Notes: generated by a model not told the origin, from the sequence alone. DNA of 64,000 nucleotides from Macrobrachium rosenbergii (GCF_040412425.1 NC_089744.1:33441743-33505742); one strand, 5' to 3'; positions 44,569-57,194 are shown, counted from the stretch's first letter. Made by a program: numbers and translations.

Positions 44569-46613
44569 TGCTCCGAATATCACAGAAGATGCTCGTGATT
44601 TTAGTATACTAATAAGTCAGCACCACAAGAAAATAACAAGCAGAAGTTCCTTACCAAAAGCACTTTCAGGTTACTCAAACATCTTCGGGGAACAAATGTG
44701 GTAATTTTGAAGAACGCAAAAAAGCTAAAGTGGAACATGAACCACCAGGTTGATAATTGTGAAAGGTAATCCATTCACAGACAAAGTACACGACGCTAAG
44801 ACCTACCAAAGGTTAACCATACAAATACACAAAACATGTATAAAACTGAGTACTAATTTCTTTGCTACTATTTATCAACACCATTTTTCATGATAACTAT
44901 ATGAAGTTTAAAGAGTTCAAAGCTTAAGTTTAAATCACTTAGCAACTCTGGCGTGATTCAAATAGATTCAATGATATTAATTATACCTGCTTCGTGGCCG
45001 GAGCTGTACACTCGATATTTGGCCATTTTTTTACAGTGTTTTTTTTGATTCGTAGTGCTAGTGATAATCTGGTTGGTCTAGTCCGTAATATTTTTTATCA
45101 GGTTTTCCAGGAATTTCATATACACAGCCAGAAACAATTTCGAGATTTTTCATTACCGAACCCTTATCATTAAAATTGTTGAAAACAACACATACATGTT
45201 AAAAGGCTTCAAAATCCTAAGAATCTCCAAATCCGCTTCACGATACGGTAATTCAGAGTTTTTAGAATTCACTCTCTTCAGCCTTCATCGTGTATTCGAT
45301 ATCCATTTTGTTTCTGTACAGTAATCTAGGCGGTTGATTGCGCATTTACTTCCCGCCAAGCACCCGATGAGATGGGCAAGCCTAGCAACCTCATCCCAAC
45401 ATATGTCGAAAAACGGAATAAATATGGGTGGGGATATGTGTGTAAATAATACCAGCGGTCACTCAACGAAGTACTGACCAGATTTAATGTAGCTATTTGG
45501 AATCAGGTTCAGAATAGGCCTACTCTGGAACATAGACCGGGCTCTGGAACTAACGTCAGAGGTATAGTGAACATGCGACTCAAGCCGAGAAAGATCATTA
45601 CTCTTCATTACCGAGTTAGAGTTCGACTACCAGGCTCTAAAGTCTCGAACCTTCAACCAACATTCCAAAATGCAATTAAACGGCAGGGAAGGGAAAACAA
45701 GATCTTCATCGCTTTGCTTTTGTTACTCCATATTAACGAGATAACATTTATTGTGATACAGTTTTAACGTGTACAGATGGCCACTAATTTGTGCCAGGTT
45801 AAATCATACACTGATGTCTAAGTGTACAGAATTATTTAAGCAAAAGAAGCAAAGGCGTCTCATTTACTTTAATTATTTTATTTAATTAACGAGGCTTACA
45901 TCTGTCCGCGTATCTTCAGACTCTTAGAAGCTTTACCATTTGTGTTCAATCTCCATCTAGTGGGTGTTTAAACACACTAACTTGCTGGCCAACATCGTCA
46001 CCATGGCAACCAAAGGAGGAGGAGGCTCAATAGCTACCGCTAATTGCCAGATAAGTCAAACGTCAGTCTCCAGACCAACTATTTTTTCAACGTTCCATAT
46101 AAACATTCACTAAACAAAAACGTATAGTTTCCAATCCTAGAGTAATCAAAGAACAAAAGATATAAAGATAACGAGAAAAATAAGTAAAGTTAAGAGAAAA
46201 ATAACTCGTCGGCAACTTACCCATCCCATTGCTGTAAACAGACTGCCAGAGTTGAATTTTTGTTTTATAACACACTTTATAATTGTTGTTGTTATGTTCC
46301 CAATAGTTATTTCGGTTAATTTTTCATTTCATTACGCGACAATCTCATACAAATCCACAATTTTAATTAAGACATCAACCAAGAAAACTATAATAAAGTA
46401 ATAAATAAATAACCGACAGTGTTAAGTCAATTCTGTGGTGCGTATGCTCGGCGCCACACTGTCCACGGGATGGAGAAGCGAAATCCTTAGCGAGAAAAGT
46501 AACGAGACGGTAGTGAGAGCTTCGTTATTTTGCAAATTTTTCGCTCCCAATGCCTTGTTGGAAGTCTTGAGTGTTGTTTTCCGGTGCCAAAAGTGCCTGT
46601 CAGTGTTTCCATT
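44569..46613. other. Intergenic region and presumed promoter/5' UTR of the Myb-like gene
   Basis: No other gene supported. The last ~200 bp (from ~46435) is more GC-rich than the rest and has no clear TATA box. An out-of-frame upstream ATG opens at 46435 (MVRMLGATLS) and overlaps the main start, so if transcribed it would be an uORF. Confidence 0.4.
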
Positions 46614-47142
46614 ATGTATGCAACCGAGTCAAAGAAAAGACGACCTCGCTTTTCCAATGCGGAACTTGCCATGTTAGTGAACGAGGTCTACCGGAACAAA
46701 GAGGTGTTGTTCTCGAAAAAGTGCAGCACTTACTCCAACGAACAGAAGAGCCGCGCCTGGCAGGCCGTCACCGACAGCATCAACGGTGTGTGCTTGGTTG
46801 AACCCCGTACCCCCGAGGAGGTCAGGCGGAAGTGGTATTACTATCTCAGCGACAAGAAGAAAGAAACTGCCCGTCAGAAAGCCCAAAAGAAAACGTCAAA
46901 CGCGTCCCCCAACATTCTTTACTCGTCCACAGATCTCAAGATTTTGGAAATTTTGGGCGAAATTGACAGTGGAGAGGCCGAAGGTGACGACGATAACGGT
47001 GTAGAAGGACTTATTTGTGAGGTAGATGCAGACGCCCTACCTCTGAGGTCACCGTCCTCGGTTAATGGCGACAATATCAGCTCAGATGAGCAGAAGTTTT
47101 TGACTTCCGTGGCCGCTGAATTGAACAGAGACCACCCGGCAG
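46614..47142 (+). CDS. Myb/SANT-like DNA-binding protein, exon 1
   Basis: Starts at ATG 46614, the first in-frame ATG; the reading frame is open further upstream but without an ATG. It encodes 176 codons plus one base. Residues ~7-90 form a trihelix Myb/SANT-like domain: 'KKRRPRFSNAELAMLVNEVY', 'AWQAVTDSINGVC', 'TPEEVRRKWYYYLSDKKKE'. The conserved F/W spacing fits the Myb_DNA-bind_5 / NAIF1-like group. A Ser-rich then acidic stretch follows (EAEGDDDNGVEG). Donor GCAG|GTATAT. Likely a nuclear DNA-binding or transcription-related factor. This domain class is shared with Harbinger-transposon Myb-like proteins, but there are no terminal repeats or transposase nearby. The exon is intact. Confidence 0.92.
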
Positions 47143-47239
47143 GTATATAAAAACATAATTGTACAAAATCTGTAAATCATCATAACCCAAACACAACACC
47201 CACCCACTCAAACAGACACATACTGTACATACATACAGC

Positions 47240-47241
<2 letters not shown>

Positions 47242-47308
<67 letters not shown>

Positions 47309-47758
47309 TACAGACGGGACCGATTTAAAGAGGGAGAATCTCACTTACCGAAGGGGCCACAGAAAAGGAAAACGTAGCAAGGGAAGAGACTACACAGTGC
47401 CAGAAAGCCAATTACAAAAATGAAACATTAATAGTAATACAGAACGATATGTTATTATGTTACGACACCATATTGATAATTCTCAATGAGCGAAACTGAA
47501 AGAGAGAGAGAGAGCACGAGCGAGCGAGCGAAGCTTGAAGCAGACGGGCGAGAATATACATTGGCGATAGAAAACGAAATTCCTTTCGGTGACCTAGTTG
47601 TCTTTTCTCATTAATTTTTCTCCTATTCATAGTTCATGTAATTTATTCACACTTGAGATGCAGTCTTAATAATCATCAGTATTTTCACTAATCACAGTGT
47701 TAAATAACCTACACGAAAGAGCATCCGTAGGCCACGATATGACACTAACGATAAAGTT

Positions 47759-47802
<44 letters not shown>

Positions 47803-47805
47803 GCC

Positions 47806-47878
<73 letters not shown>

Positions 47879-48253
47879 CCGACTGTGGCCTTGTTGGTTT
47901 TAAAGGGCTCGCCCAAGCCTGCCCAACTGGAGAGATTCTTAGTTAAAGTTCCATTCCACTGGCCGTTACAAGTGACGTCCTTCGTAGTTTGTCTTATACG
48001 AGGTTCTTGTGAGGCCTATTACCATGCAGTGAATTTGTATGAGCGTCATTGTTATACTAATGAAAATAACTATATAGGTACAGTTTTCGCTCATGCTTAA
48101 ACTATAAAAAAAGAGAGTACATCTTTCAGATTGCTATTTATTTCATTTAAATCACGTAAATATTCTGTTAAAAGGTTGTCATGGGATATGTTCAGACGGC
48201 AGTGTTGATCAAGTTGTTAGGAGAAAATGATAAGGATTAATTAATAATAAAAT

Positions 48254-48329
<76 letters not shown>

Positions 48330-48712
48330 CCGTTGGTTCTACTTTAGGAGTTGCCATAAATTATGCGGTATTTGGTCCTGCACACGCAGCATATCAGATT
48401 AACTTTTTTTTTTTTTTTTTTACAAACGCATGAATTGCTTTATTGAGTATTAGCGTACATGCATACCTAGAAAGAGAGAGAGAGAGCCCTCAACATAAAT
48501 TATGTAGGTATGGTGTGTCTGTGCCCTACTTATAAACAGTACCTCATAATATGTAGCCTCTCTCCGAATACTGCAATCCATAATCCCCCCCCCCCCACAG
48601 TCCTCCTACGCCAGCCATGCCAGAGGCTCCCAGTATTCCGAGACGGTCCAAGGCCTGGTGTTTTTCTCTAATTACAACAGTAACGTATGTTATCATTCAT
48701 CTGGTTACAGCA

Positions 48713-48786
<74 letters not shown>

Positions 48787-48907
48787 ACAGTTCAATTTGC
48801 ATGTCACAAATAACATATTTTGTTCATTATGTTCGTTCAACAGAAAGTTAAGAAAAATCAGAATTTTGTCAATATACAGACGATTTACAGAAGACGTAAT
48901 ATACTTT

Positions 48908-48938
<31 letters not shown>

Positions 48939-48941
48939 ATA

Positions 48942-48985
<44 letters not shown>
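47242..48985. repeat. Microsatellite cluster in intron 1 of the Myb-like gene
   Basis: (GA)n 47242-47306; (GA)n 47762-47800; (TG)n 47811-47848; (GA)n 47849-47874; (TC)n ~48255-48327; (TC)n 48716-48780; (GT)n 48909-48932; (TA)n 48951-48985. Also a poly-T run at ~48403-48421 and a C-run at 48587-48596. All lie within one 1.9-kb intron (47143-49032). Confidence 0.96.
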
Positions 48986-48987
<2 letters not shown>

Positions 48988-49032
48988 GAGTATATATGAG
49001 ATGGTACAAAGTATTTTCATTATTTTTTTCAG

Positions 49033-49090
49033 GTGGAATGGTTAATGGCTTCGCAGGGTCAATACACATAGAAGCAACTAAAAGAGACAG
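49033..49090 (+). CDS. Myb/SANT-like DNA-binding protein, exon 2
   Basis: A 58-bp exon between TTTTTTTCAG (acceptor) and GTAAGG (donor). With one base from exon 1 it reads GGMVNGFAGSIHIEATKRD and leaves two bases (AG) that join C of exon 3 to give Ser. The phases (1 in, 2 out) fit both neighbours. It is short and low in conservation; the call rests on splice signals plus uninterrupted frame. It starts 47 bp after the end of the intron's (TA)n tract. Confidence 0.85.
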
Positions 49091-49435
49091 GTAAGGTTTT
49101 CCACTTCCCTGTGCTTATGCATCGAATGTACATAAACATTCTACAGATAACTTTGCGGTGCAGCGGTAACGCGCTCGAGTTCCAGGTGATTTGGGCAAGT
49201 TCCGTTACATTGCGCGCATGGCAAGTTATGCCTATGGTACTCGGTCGACTGGGGTTGGTCATTGCCAAGGATGGACAAAGTTTGAGAAAAAGTAGCACAC
49301 ACATTTTACTACTAATCTATCAGTTTTTGGGAAGTTAAAAATTAATGTGCCACTTTTTGGGAAGTTAAAAATGATGCACCCGTAAAATTATGTTTGTCAC
49401 AAATGCCTCCTAACATCGTCCTCCTTCCCTTCCAG

Positions 49436-49736
49436 CGGGCCGCTTTTTGCCAACGACTGCTACTCCCCTTCCTACAGACAAGGCTACAACAGTAGGAGAC
49501 GCCCGCGCGACCCGGACGAAGACGACCTGGACATCAACAGCCGCGAATTCCTGCACCTGGAGAAGCGTCGCCTCATGCTGCAGGAGTGCCAGCTGGAGGT
49601 CCTGCAGAACATCCAGCGGCAGATGCAGGAGGATGCCGAGAGGAACCGCATGTTCCAGGAGGCCATCTTGGACTTGCACCGCCAGAGACTCGAGCTGAAA
49701 AGGGAGTCGCTGCGGATTAAAAAGAAGCTGAATTGA
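49436..49736 (+). CDS. Myb/SANT-like DNA-binding protein, exon 3 (coiled coil, stop)
   Basis: Acceptor CCCTTCCAG at 49427-49435; open from there to TGA at 49734-49736. After 'GPLFANDCYSPSYRQGYNS' and a basic/acidic hinge (RRRPRDPDEDDLDI), residues from 'REFLHLEKRRLMLQECQLEV' to 'LELKRESLRIKKKLN' form a ~65-residue amphipathic helix with heptad-like Leu, probably a dimerising coiled coil with a basic end. GC is higher than the surroundings. With exons 1 and 2 the full coding length is 888 bp (295 residues), within the usual size range for NAIF1/MSANTD-type proteins. Confidence 0.92.
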
Positions 49737-51879
49737 TGTCGTCACTTCGTCTGGAGTCATTCTAAAGAATTTCTTCCTTGCGCAAGACGAAGACGCGATG
49801 GATGGCCCCGTGCGGCATCTGAGATCGTTGGCTTCTCGACGCTGTGTTTAGGTTCTAGGACGTGGCTACGTACGCGTCGTCATGTTAGAGCATCCAGATG
49901 TGATATTGGAGAGAAATCTGTTTCTCGCTGGTGTCTTGTACGTGTCTGTTGTACCATATTTTTTGTGCTTCATTTCTGAAATGCACCACTTTCTGTACTG
50001 AGCACTTGGCGTGGTTTAGGCATACAGGGAGTTTTAACTAACCTGTTTTAAGGTTTGTGGTTTTATCTCATTCTCTTTTTTTTTATTTGTTGTTCCTAAA
50101 GTAGTCTATCTCATAAGACATCGTGTCTGTCATTGTAATCTTATGAATTTGTATTCTTGTCGTGTCTCCCGGTAATAACGAATGATTTCTATCCCTTATT
50201 TTCATATCTCTGCAAATATATTTCCTACTCATGTTATACTGTATCCGTTTCGCCTGACACCCTACACTTTACTCACATTAAACAAGTATCCCACGCGTCT
50301 TGTATCCCCCTTGCACATGGTTTCTTTTACATCTTATATCCACCCTGCCATACGCACACATCCTGCAAATGTAAAGCCTCATTTACACATATCCTAGAAA
50401 TTTTACATCCTCATACACAGATATCCACTTCAATAGTTTATCCTACCCATACGTACAAAGATATCCTACCCATTTTATATCCTAGTAAACAGGTAATCTC
50501 CTCACAGTCGTTCTTTTCCCATGAACAAATACTCTCAATTTCCACTCGTATGACCTTCCTTCCTTAATCAAAATAATGAACTTGTATATTGAAATTGATT
50601 CAAAGTTGTATATTCTGCTTTATATATAATTATATACTTTACGTTTTATGAGAGAAAGCATTGAAATATCTTAATCTCTATTTTAATATAGATTCTATAT
50701 ATATATATATAAATATATAAATATCAGGAATAAATGAATAACGACTCGACCCAATTCCTTCAGTGCTACGCCTGTTCCCATCGACAACGGGTATGTTAGC
50801 CAGTAATCTGTCGCAAGGGGAACGGGTCGGCTTGTTTTCATCGAGATGTGGAAAATGAGGAAGAATACGCGCGATTTTTACGTCAACTCGTAACAAAAAT
50901 ATAGAATTTCACTCAAGTGATCAGTGAAATGTGTCGTTTCCGTGTTGTCATACATAAAATGAGATTTGATAATAGACAGAATTTTCCACAACTCGGGAGG
51001 TTTGTGTTATCGGTTTTCCCTCATGTGAATTCAGTCGAAACCTTTTCAATCTACGGCTAAGAAAATGTCCAAATTCTGTTCATCTCCATGACGGAAAAAC
51101 ACCGGTATATTGTTGTAATGGCTCAGTTAAATGAGCGCCAAGATATCCTCTTATAATATATAGATCCCCAGTTTCATGGGGTGCCAAAATAAAGATTATT
51201 AATACTGCAGTTTGCTCCTTTCATTTTCATCTGAATAACCCGTCGACCGTTTGTTTCGTAACTAAAACTGCCCGGGGAAATTTGTTTTCCTTTGATGAAA
51301 GATATATAATCACAGATGGCAGTGGTTACGTGGTCATTGTTACTCTTAAAAATCTCGTCCGCTTTCAAGCAAATGAATAGCGTCTTAGAAAAGTATTTTG
51401 TGAAAACGCGCTGAACGACCCACGGGATTCCAGTGCTTGGCGTTAAGCTTAAAATCCAAGGCCCATTTCTATGTTGGGAAACCCACATTTGTATTGATAA
51501 AATACCCCTTTATGGAAATGAAATTTTCATGTTGAAAACAAAGGAGGGAAAAGTTTTCGAACTGTTAAGTTAATTGTTTACGTAGCATAAAATACGATAT
51601 TTGGTGATGATTGAAGTCTGTGACCTGCACTCTGCATGCAAGACTGGGTCACGTGGACTATTCATCAAATATTCGTGGGTTAGATGGGTGTGAGCAGGTC
51701 GAAAGTGGGGTAAATTTATTTTTTTATAATGAGCTACATGTTAATTACCCTATAACATTTGACATTTCCTAATGATGGTTCTTGAGATGGCAAATACATA
51801 GTCAGTGATTAGAACGATTGTTTTTTTATCTCATCTATAGTTGGTGAGCCTTTAGCTGCATTATCAGGATCTTCATTAA
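49737..51879. other. 3' UTR and intergenic sequence
   Basis: The 3' UTR end is not certain. Candidate polyadenylation signals are ATTAAA near 50277 and AATAAA near 50732 and 51186. I see no further gene. Confidence 0.4.
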
Positions 51880-52560
51880 CCTTTATTCGTACATAATGGC
51901 AGCAGAGATGGACTAACCCCCATTTTATCCACAAATAGGAAGTCCAGAAACATTAGAAAAAGTATCGATTTCTGGAGTTCGGGTTTTAATCGTAACAGAA
52001 GATTTGAGATCATCCTAACACGGCTTGGGATTAGCCATACCCGCTTCACTCATAGCTATATTTTAGAGGGAGCCAGTGCCCCAGTCTGTGCTCACTGTGG
52101 TGGTCAGCTATCCGTTGAGCACATGCTGGTGCACTGTCCTAAATTTAATCGCCTTAGGGCAAAGTACTTACTAACTGGGAAGACTATTTTAGAAATTTTA
52201 CATGATGACGTTGAGGTAGATAACCCTATGAGTTATCTGAAAGAATCCGGTTATTTTAATGAGATATGACTTCAGTATATTTAATAAAGATTTTAGTCAG
52301 ATTTATTCAGATTTTATACTAAGTATATATTTTGAACATAGAAGTGTAATATATACTTATTTTTTGTTGGTTCTATCTAATATTCTTCATTTTTTACATT
52401 CATATTTTAACACTGAATTTTATTAGTGTATCATCATTCACCTATTCATTATCAATAATATCAATAATTCATAAAGGGTATTTCACGTTCATTACAGCGC
52501 TGAATAATCCTGATGGGTTCCGGCGCTTGGTCTTCAAGACCTAAATTTCATAATCACTCA
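51880..52560 (+). pseudogene. Jockey-like non-LTR retrotransposon 3' end (RNase H C-terminus, UTR, tail)
   Basis: Open from ~52000 to TGA near 52267: 'RRFEIILTRLGISHTRFTHS', 'YILEGASAPVCAHCGGQLSV', 'EHMLVHCPKFNRLRAKY'. The C-x2-C...H-x4-C knuckle after an 'R.GH/SHTR.TH' motif is the C-terminus of Jockey-type elements carrying RNase H. The 3' UTR ends CAGCGCTGAATAATCC...GCGCTTGG...GACCTAAATTTCATAATC with a TCA-type tail. The 5' part is missing (5' truncation), as is typical for LINEs. Confidence 0.88.
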
Positions 52561-52844
52561 ATGACCATATAGCCAGGGATTAAACATATCTCTACATTTA
52601 CACCAACTTTACGCAATTAGCGGCATGGAAACATTCGTTGTCGTACAAGGGAATTCTTATGCAGAATTCTGCAGCGAAAACAGAAGCACCGTTTGGTTGC
52701 AAGAATTTACATGTTTTACAAGACGACGTTGCACTTGCTGAACATTGGGAATCAACAGTATAAATTCCATGGGGACATTTACGTTTTGCATGTTCTGTTC
52801 TATGCTGTTTATGATATTCAGGAGTATATTATGTACAATTCTTC

Positions 52845-53185
52845 CCCGTGGGGCGGGGGGCGGGGTAGGTGTCAGAGCCTACAACGCACCTCATAAATAA
52901 TGGGTGCTTGCAGCGCATCTTTGGCCCCTAGCTGCACCCACTTTTCAGTCTTTTACACTATCCACATTCCCGTTTCCTTTCTTCAAACTTGCTGTCCAAC
53001 CTCTCCATTACTTCCTGCTGCAACTGCGAGGTTTTCTCCCAGTTCCCAGTTCCACCTTGTGCTTCATCTCCGTTATAGTCTGAATCTCCTTATCTTGCTG
53101 TCCGAACACCCAGACTCATTCTTTCCAGTCATTGAGTGCTGCATGGTTGAAAGTAGCCGTGGTTGGCCTAACAGCTTCAATTTCT
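52845..53185 (+). mobile_element. SINE-like retroposon, copy S3 (diverged)
   Basis: Same family as S1/S2: GGGGCGGGGTAGGTGTCAGA at the 5' side, CCCCTAGCTGCACCCACTTT, CTGCAACTGCGAGGTTTTCT, and a 3' match ending TTGGCCTAACAGC. More diverged than S1/S2, and no clear target duplication. Confidence 0.75.
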
Positions 53186-53394
53186 TGTAACAATATGCAC
53201 AACTCCTAGATAAGTAGTACAAATATGTGTATACTCTTGTTTTCTTCATCATCTAAGGGAGCGGGAGGTGAATGACTAATTGTGAAATGTTTTGTCAATC
53301 CGCCATCCAGGGGAGAAACATCGCTTGAATCGCTATTACGCTTCGCATAACGACAGGGACAGGACGAAGAGAAACAGAGAGAGAGAGGGAAGAG

Positions 53395-53398
<4 letters not shown>

Positions 53399-53432
<34 letters not shown>
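53399..53432. repeat. (GA)n microsatellite
   Basis: GA tract preceded by shorter interrupted GA runs from ~53370, lying between SINE copies S3 and S4. Confidence 0.95.
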
Positions 53433-53435
<3 letters not shown>

Positions 53436-53493
53436 AAGGTTCATTACAGTTAAGTTGCAATGATTTGGTTGGAGAAGATTCAAAAGTCGCCGC

Positions 53494-53665
53494 AGAGGGG
53501 CAATGCCATCAATGCGCCTTACGTGGTGCACTGTGGGCATTACCAAAGGGTGTTTGCAGTATCCTTTTAGCTCCTAACTGCACCCAGTTTCTAGCCTTTT
53601 ACTTATACCTCCATTCCCACTTCCTTTCTCAATCTTGATGTCCAGCCTCTCTAGTTATAGTTAAT
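53494..53665 (+). mobile_element. SINE-like retroposon, copy S4 (3' truncated)
   Basis: Starts GAGGGGCAATGCCATCAATG, continues GTGGTGCACTGTGGGCATTA and TAGCTCCTAACTGCACCCAG as in S1-S3, then loses similarity near 53660, before the CAGCGCTGAA 3' block. Confidence 0.78.
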
Positions 53666-55496
53666 CAACTATGGTGGCTTGAGTCCACGGTAGAGAAGAG
53701 TGTAGGGCATGCAACATCGACCCAAATTAGAATGCTAAGTTTCCTGGACACCCTCTCCAAAGGAAAAAGGCGCATGTATGTATGTACGTATGTATACACA
53801 TTTGTATACATATACACACTATATTATATATATATTATATATATCAAACAATACCTTTGAGTCATCAGATATAAGCAAATTCATCCTGAAGCACCTCCAA
53901 GCAATATAATTCATGAAAGTATCTGATTTACTTTGACTAAACAAAAACAACTGCACTAGTAAAGTCGCGTGGTATAGCAACAGAATCACAAGAGGGGGCT
54001 GTGAAATAATTAAAACTAACTGGCTGACAACCTCGCCGAAAGAGACCCCTAGCGCTACCGAACGTTCTTCTCCCAAAAGAAGTCATCGGTTTGTAGTTGC
54101 CATTATGCAGCAGCGAGTGGAAAACAGAGAAGTGTTTATCTTTCCCAAATTTTTCTCGTCTTCGCCCCAGTCTCTAGGTCCTACACAATATACAAATAAG
54201 CTTTGCACAAATTAACGGACTTATACGAAGTCATTATTCACGTGGTTATCTTAGCAACACAAGATCAAATAAAATAAGCATACAATATAGCTGAAGTGGG
54301 AATAGCGGTTATGCTCTTTGCATATTTATAACCGATCCCACAGATGTGCCTATGTGCGTGAGTGAAGACGGTTTTCCCAAAAAGGAATCACAGTAAACGA
54401 AGCTTCTGCTTCTTTCGGTTAATATGCGAGAAAAGATTGTTTATGACAGCTTACGCCTAATTTTAGTCCACGCAAGCACGAAGCAGCAACGTCAAACAAT
54501 GAGACTATCCATTATCTCCATGCAGGTCACACTACTGGACTTTCATCAGAACAAAATTAGTCAGTGCTTAGTAACAATTCAGTCAATTAATATTGTCATG
54601 AACCAAACCTCGGTTCATCAGGTTCCATCATCAATTGGAGAGAAAAGGACTGGAAAGACTGGCAGAAGCCGAGACAACAACGGGGAAACGGTAACATCAA
54701 AACCAGCAAAATGACCTTAATACTAGTTTATTGACATTACGTAATATACACATTTACAACTGAGTCAAGTCTGGCGTAAATCAATAAATATACCACATCA
54801 CACAATCAAAGAGTCAGTCATAAGTAACAAAGATGTAGCAAAATTAGTTACTTTAAAATAAAACATTACCACCCAAGCAAAACCATCAAGTCAAAATAAA
54901 CTAAACCTACATCAAGAAAACACAAACATTACAGAGAGCATAATGAATACAAATAGCATTCAATTAATATAAACCGTGGTATAACCAAAAATACAGAAAT
55001 ATCTAATAATTCAATAAAGCAGCATAAATAACAATAATCCAAAGTATCACAAACACTACCAATTCACTCATAACAATCAATTCAAAAATATATTGGTAAT
55101 AATAAATCACAACCCTCCTACAGTGCAAAACTGAACATCTACCCAGAGATGTCAAGACCACTAACAAGGGTCACAGAGGATGACCATCAAAGGTCATCGA
55201 GGATGACCAGACTACCGCCATGAAGTCGATCAAAACCGCCCAATGACGGCAAACTGGAACATCTCCACGAAACAGACGTTCACAACAGAGTCGATGCGAC
55301 AGCCAAACTGCTGTCTCAGCGGAATGCTTCCTCTCCATTGATGACTAGGGTTGAGCCATCAACTCATCCTCGAACTTGACTGAAGTTGATTCTCATTCTC
55401 GAAAACTGTAGGGGCCAGCAGAAAACAACTACCTGCTGTTAAACGAGACCATGCTGCTAAGCTGTCTAGACCCTGACTCGATGATTACCCAAACTT
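53666..55496. other. No recognisable gene
   Basis: Short (TA)-rich patch near 53818-53846. 'TGGCAGAAGCCGAGAC' near 54660 resembles a retrotransposon primer-binding site, but no LTR pair is visible. The 8-bp target sequence CCAAACTT (55489-55496) ends this stretch. Confidence 0.4.
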
Positions 55497-56638
55497 TAGG
55501 GGTGGGCGTAATCCATTATTTGTAATCGAATATTTCAATTACATGATGAAAAACTGGAATAATCCATTATTATTCAAGTAATCGACTAATTAAAACGATT
55601 AATGCATAATTTAATTTATTATTTTATGTCTGAGTTTAGCTACTATTTAAAGAAAGCGATGGTTATTTAGAAAAGAAATAATTTAGCGACTTTGCGCTAT
55701 TTCTGTTTATTTCGATACGTTTTTTTTTTTTTTGTGAGTTCCTCCAACCCTAACTTGTCATGCGCACCAACTATGCCAGATTTGAATTCTCAGAATCAGC
55801 TGAGACTGAGACGGTGAGACCAAGACTACTCCATATAGCCCGCATCAGGTAAGCTCCTATTAAAAAAAAAGTGATATGCTCCATTCAGCATCCACTAGTG
55901 GTTAGTGAATGTGATTAAGGCCAGGTTTCCAAGACTGGTGCTTGGGAGCACCACTGGCACTGTGCTCTCTGATAGTCTGGTAGTGTTCTTTCACGGTGCC
56001 GGTGGTTAATCCAGTAAGAACGAAATAGGGTTTGAAACTTTGAATGGTTCTGTCTGTGATGCTAGGCCTAGATAGAGCCTCGCCAGAAAAATTGGCTTTC
56101 ACAGAACGGGATGAAAATGACATCAGCATATTGGTAAGGCATCCCCATATCCAATTATAAGCATTTTTCGTTCCATAATGATGTGGTTATGACGAGATTG
56201 TGGCCCAGATAATATAAATATCACATGTAGGCCATCTCTGAAAGATCTCTTTTAAATGTGAAAATGAATAGGTCTAAGATATCCTTATTGCATATACCCG
56301 ACCATTTGACGGGCATCTTGCTAGTATATACTGTACATGTATCCACACTCATACATGCATACACACACACACACAAGGTATATAGGCTATATATGAGGGG
56401 AGAGTGTTTCTCTAAATTTAATACCAATAATGAACAGTTGATTGGCGACATATATTCTATGAATTACACTATATTAAAAAGCAAAATATAAGTTTGATTG
56501 ACCTCTGACTAGTAGCTTTCCATATGCTGATAAAAATCCAGTGTTAATATGTTATTTCAAAATTTGTTGCACTGTCACAGGAAGTCCTGTCCCAGTTGGT
56601 TAAACACAAACTCTGCTCAAAACAAGAGCCTATAACAC

Positions 56639-56642
<4 letters not shown>

Positions 56643-56702
<60 letters not shown>

Positions 56703-56753
56703 TGTGTGAGAGAAAACGTAGTAAGAGCAGATACAGTTGTATAATTTTTAACG

Positions 56754-56831
<78 letters not shown>
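56643..56831. repeat. (TC)n and (TA)n inside the hAT element
   Basis: (TC)n 56643-56699 and (TA)n 56756-56831, both pure, upstream of the BED finger. Confidence 0.97.
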
Positions 56832-56834
<3 letters not shown>

Positions 56835-56906
56835 TTAATGCATTGATGCAACACTAGTAATATTTTATTGTATTTCTAAAAGTAAATTGACAGGTTGAAC
56901 ATGTAG

Positions 56907-57194
56907 GTTCAGAGACAAGGAGAGAAGCGCCCTCAACCTCAAGCTCGTAGCAGCATATGGGAATATTTTGAAAAAGTACCAAATAACCCAAAGAAGGCCA
57001 AGTGTTTAGCATGTGGAGCAACATATCAACATTCACAGGACACATCAAACCAGTTAAAGCATTTGAGTATCAAACATGGTCATATTTATGAAAGTGTTAA
57101 GCAACTAAAACTCCAATTGACTCCAGGATCAGGCCACACTGGACAAAAACAGGGCACCATTGATGATTTATTTCCCCAAAAAGGGAATGCCTGA
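56907..57194 (+). pseudogene. hAT BED zinc-finger segment
   Basis: Open for 95 codons to TGA (57192-57194), with no ATG in frame at the start; the preceding bases ATGTAG could be a splice acceptor. It encodes 'RSSIWEYFEKVPNNPKKAKC', 'LACGATYQHSQDTSNQLKHL' and 'SIKHGHIYE'. The Trp-x-x-Phe, C-x2-C and H-x4-H arrangement is a BED finger, the DNA-binding module at the N-terminus of hAT/ZBED transposases. The stop separates it from the catalytic part, so the gene is broken unless spliced around. Confidence 0.88.

Noticed and set aside
45567..45767. Short open frame upstream of the Myb-like gene
   Set aside because: No motif, no splice context and no similarity that I recognise.
46435..46677. Alternative gene starting at ATG 46435
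   Set aside because: It overlaps the Myb-like start in another frame and has no recognisable domain; at most an uORF.
49150..49180. tRNA-derived SINE in intron 2 of the Myb-like gene (GCAGCGGTAACGCGCTCGAG)
   Set aside because: A-box-like text only; no B box or tail recognised.
54655..54680. Retrotransposon primer-binding site (TGGCAGAAGCCGAGAC)
   Set aside because: No LTR ending in CA directly upstream and no partner LTR in the window.
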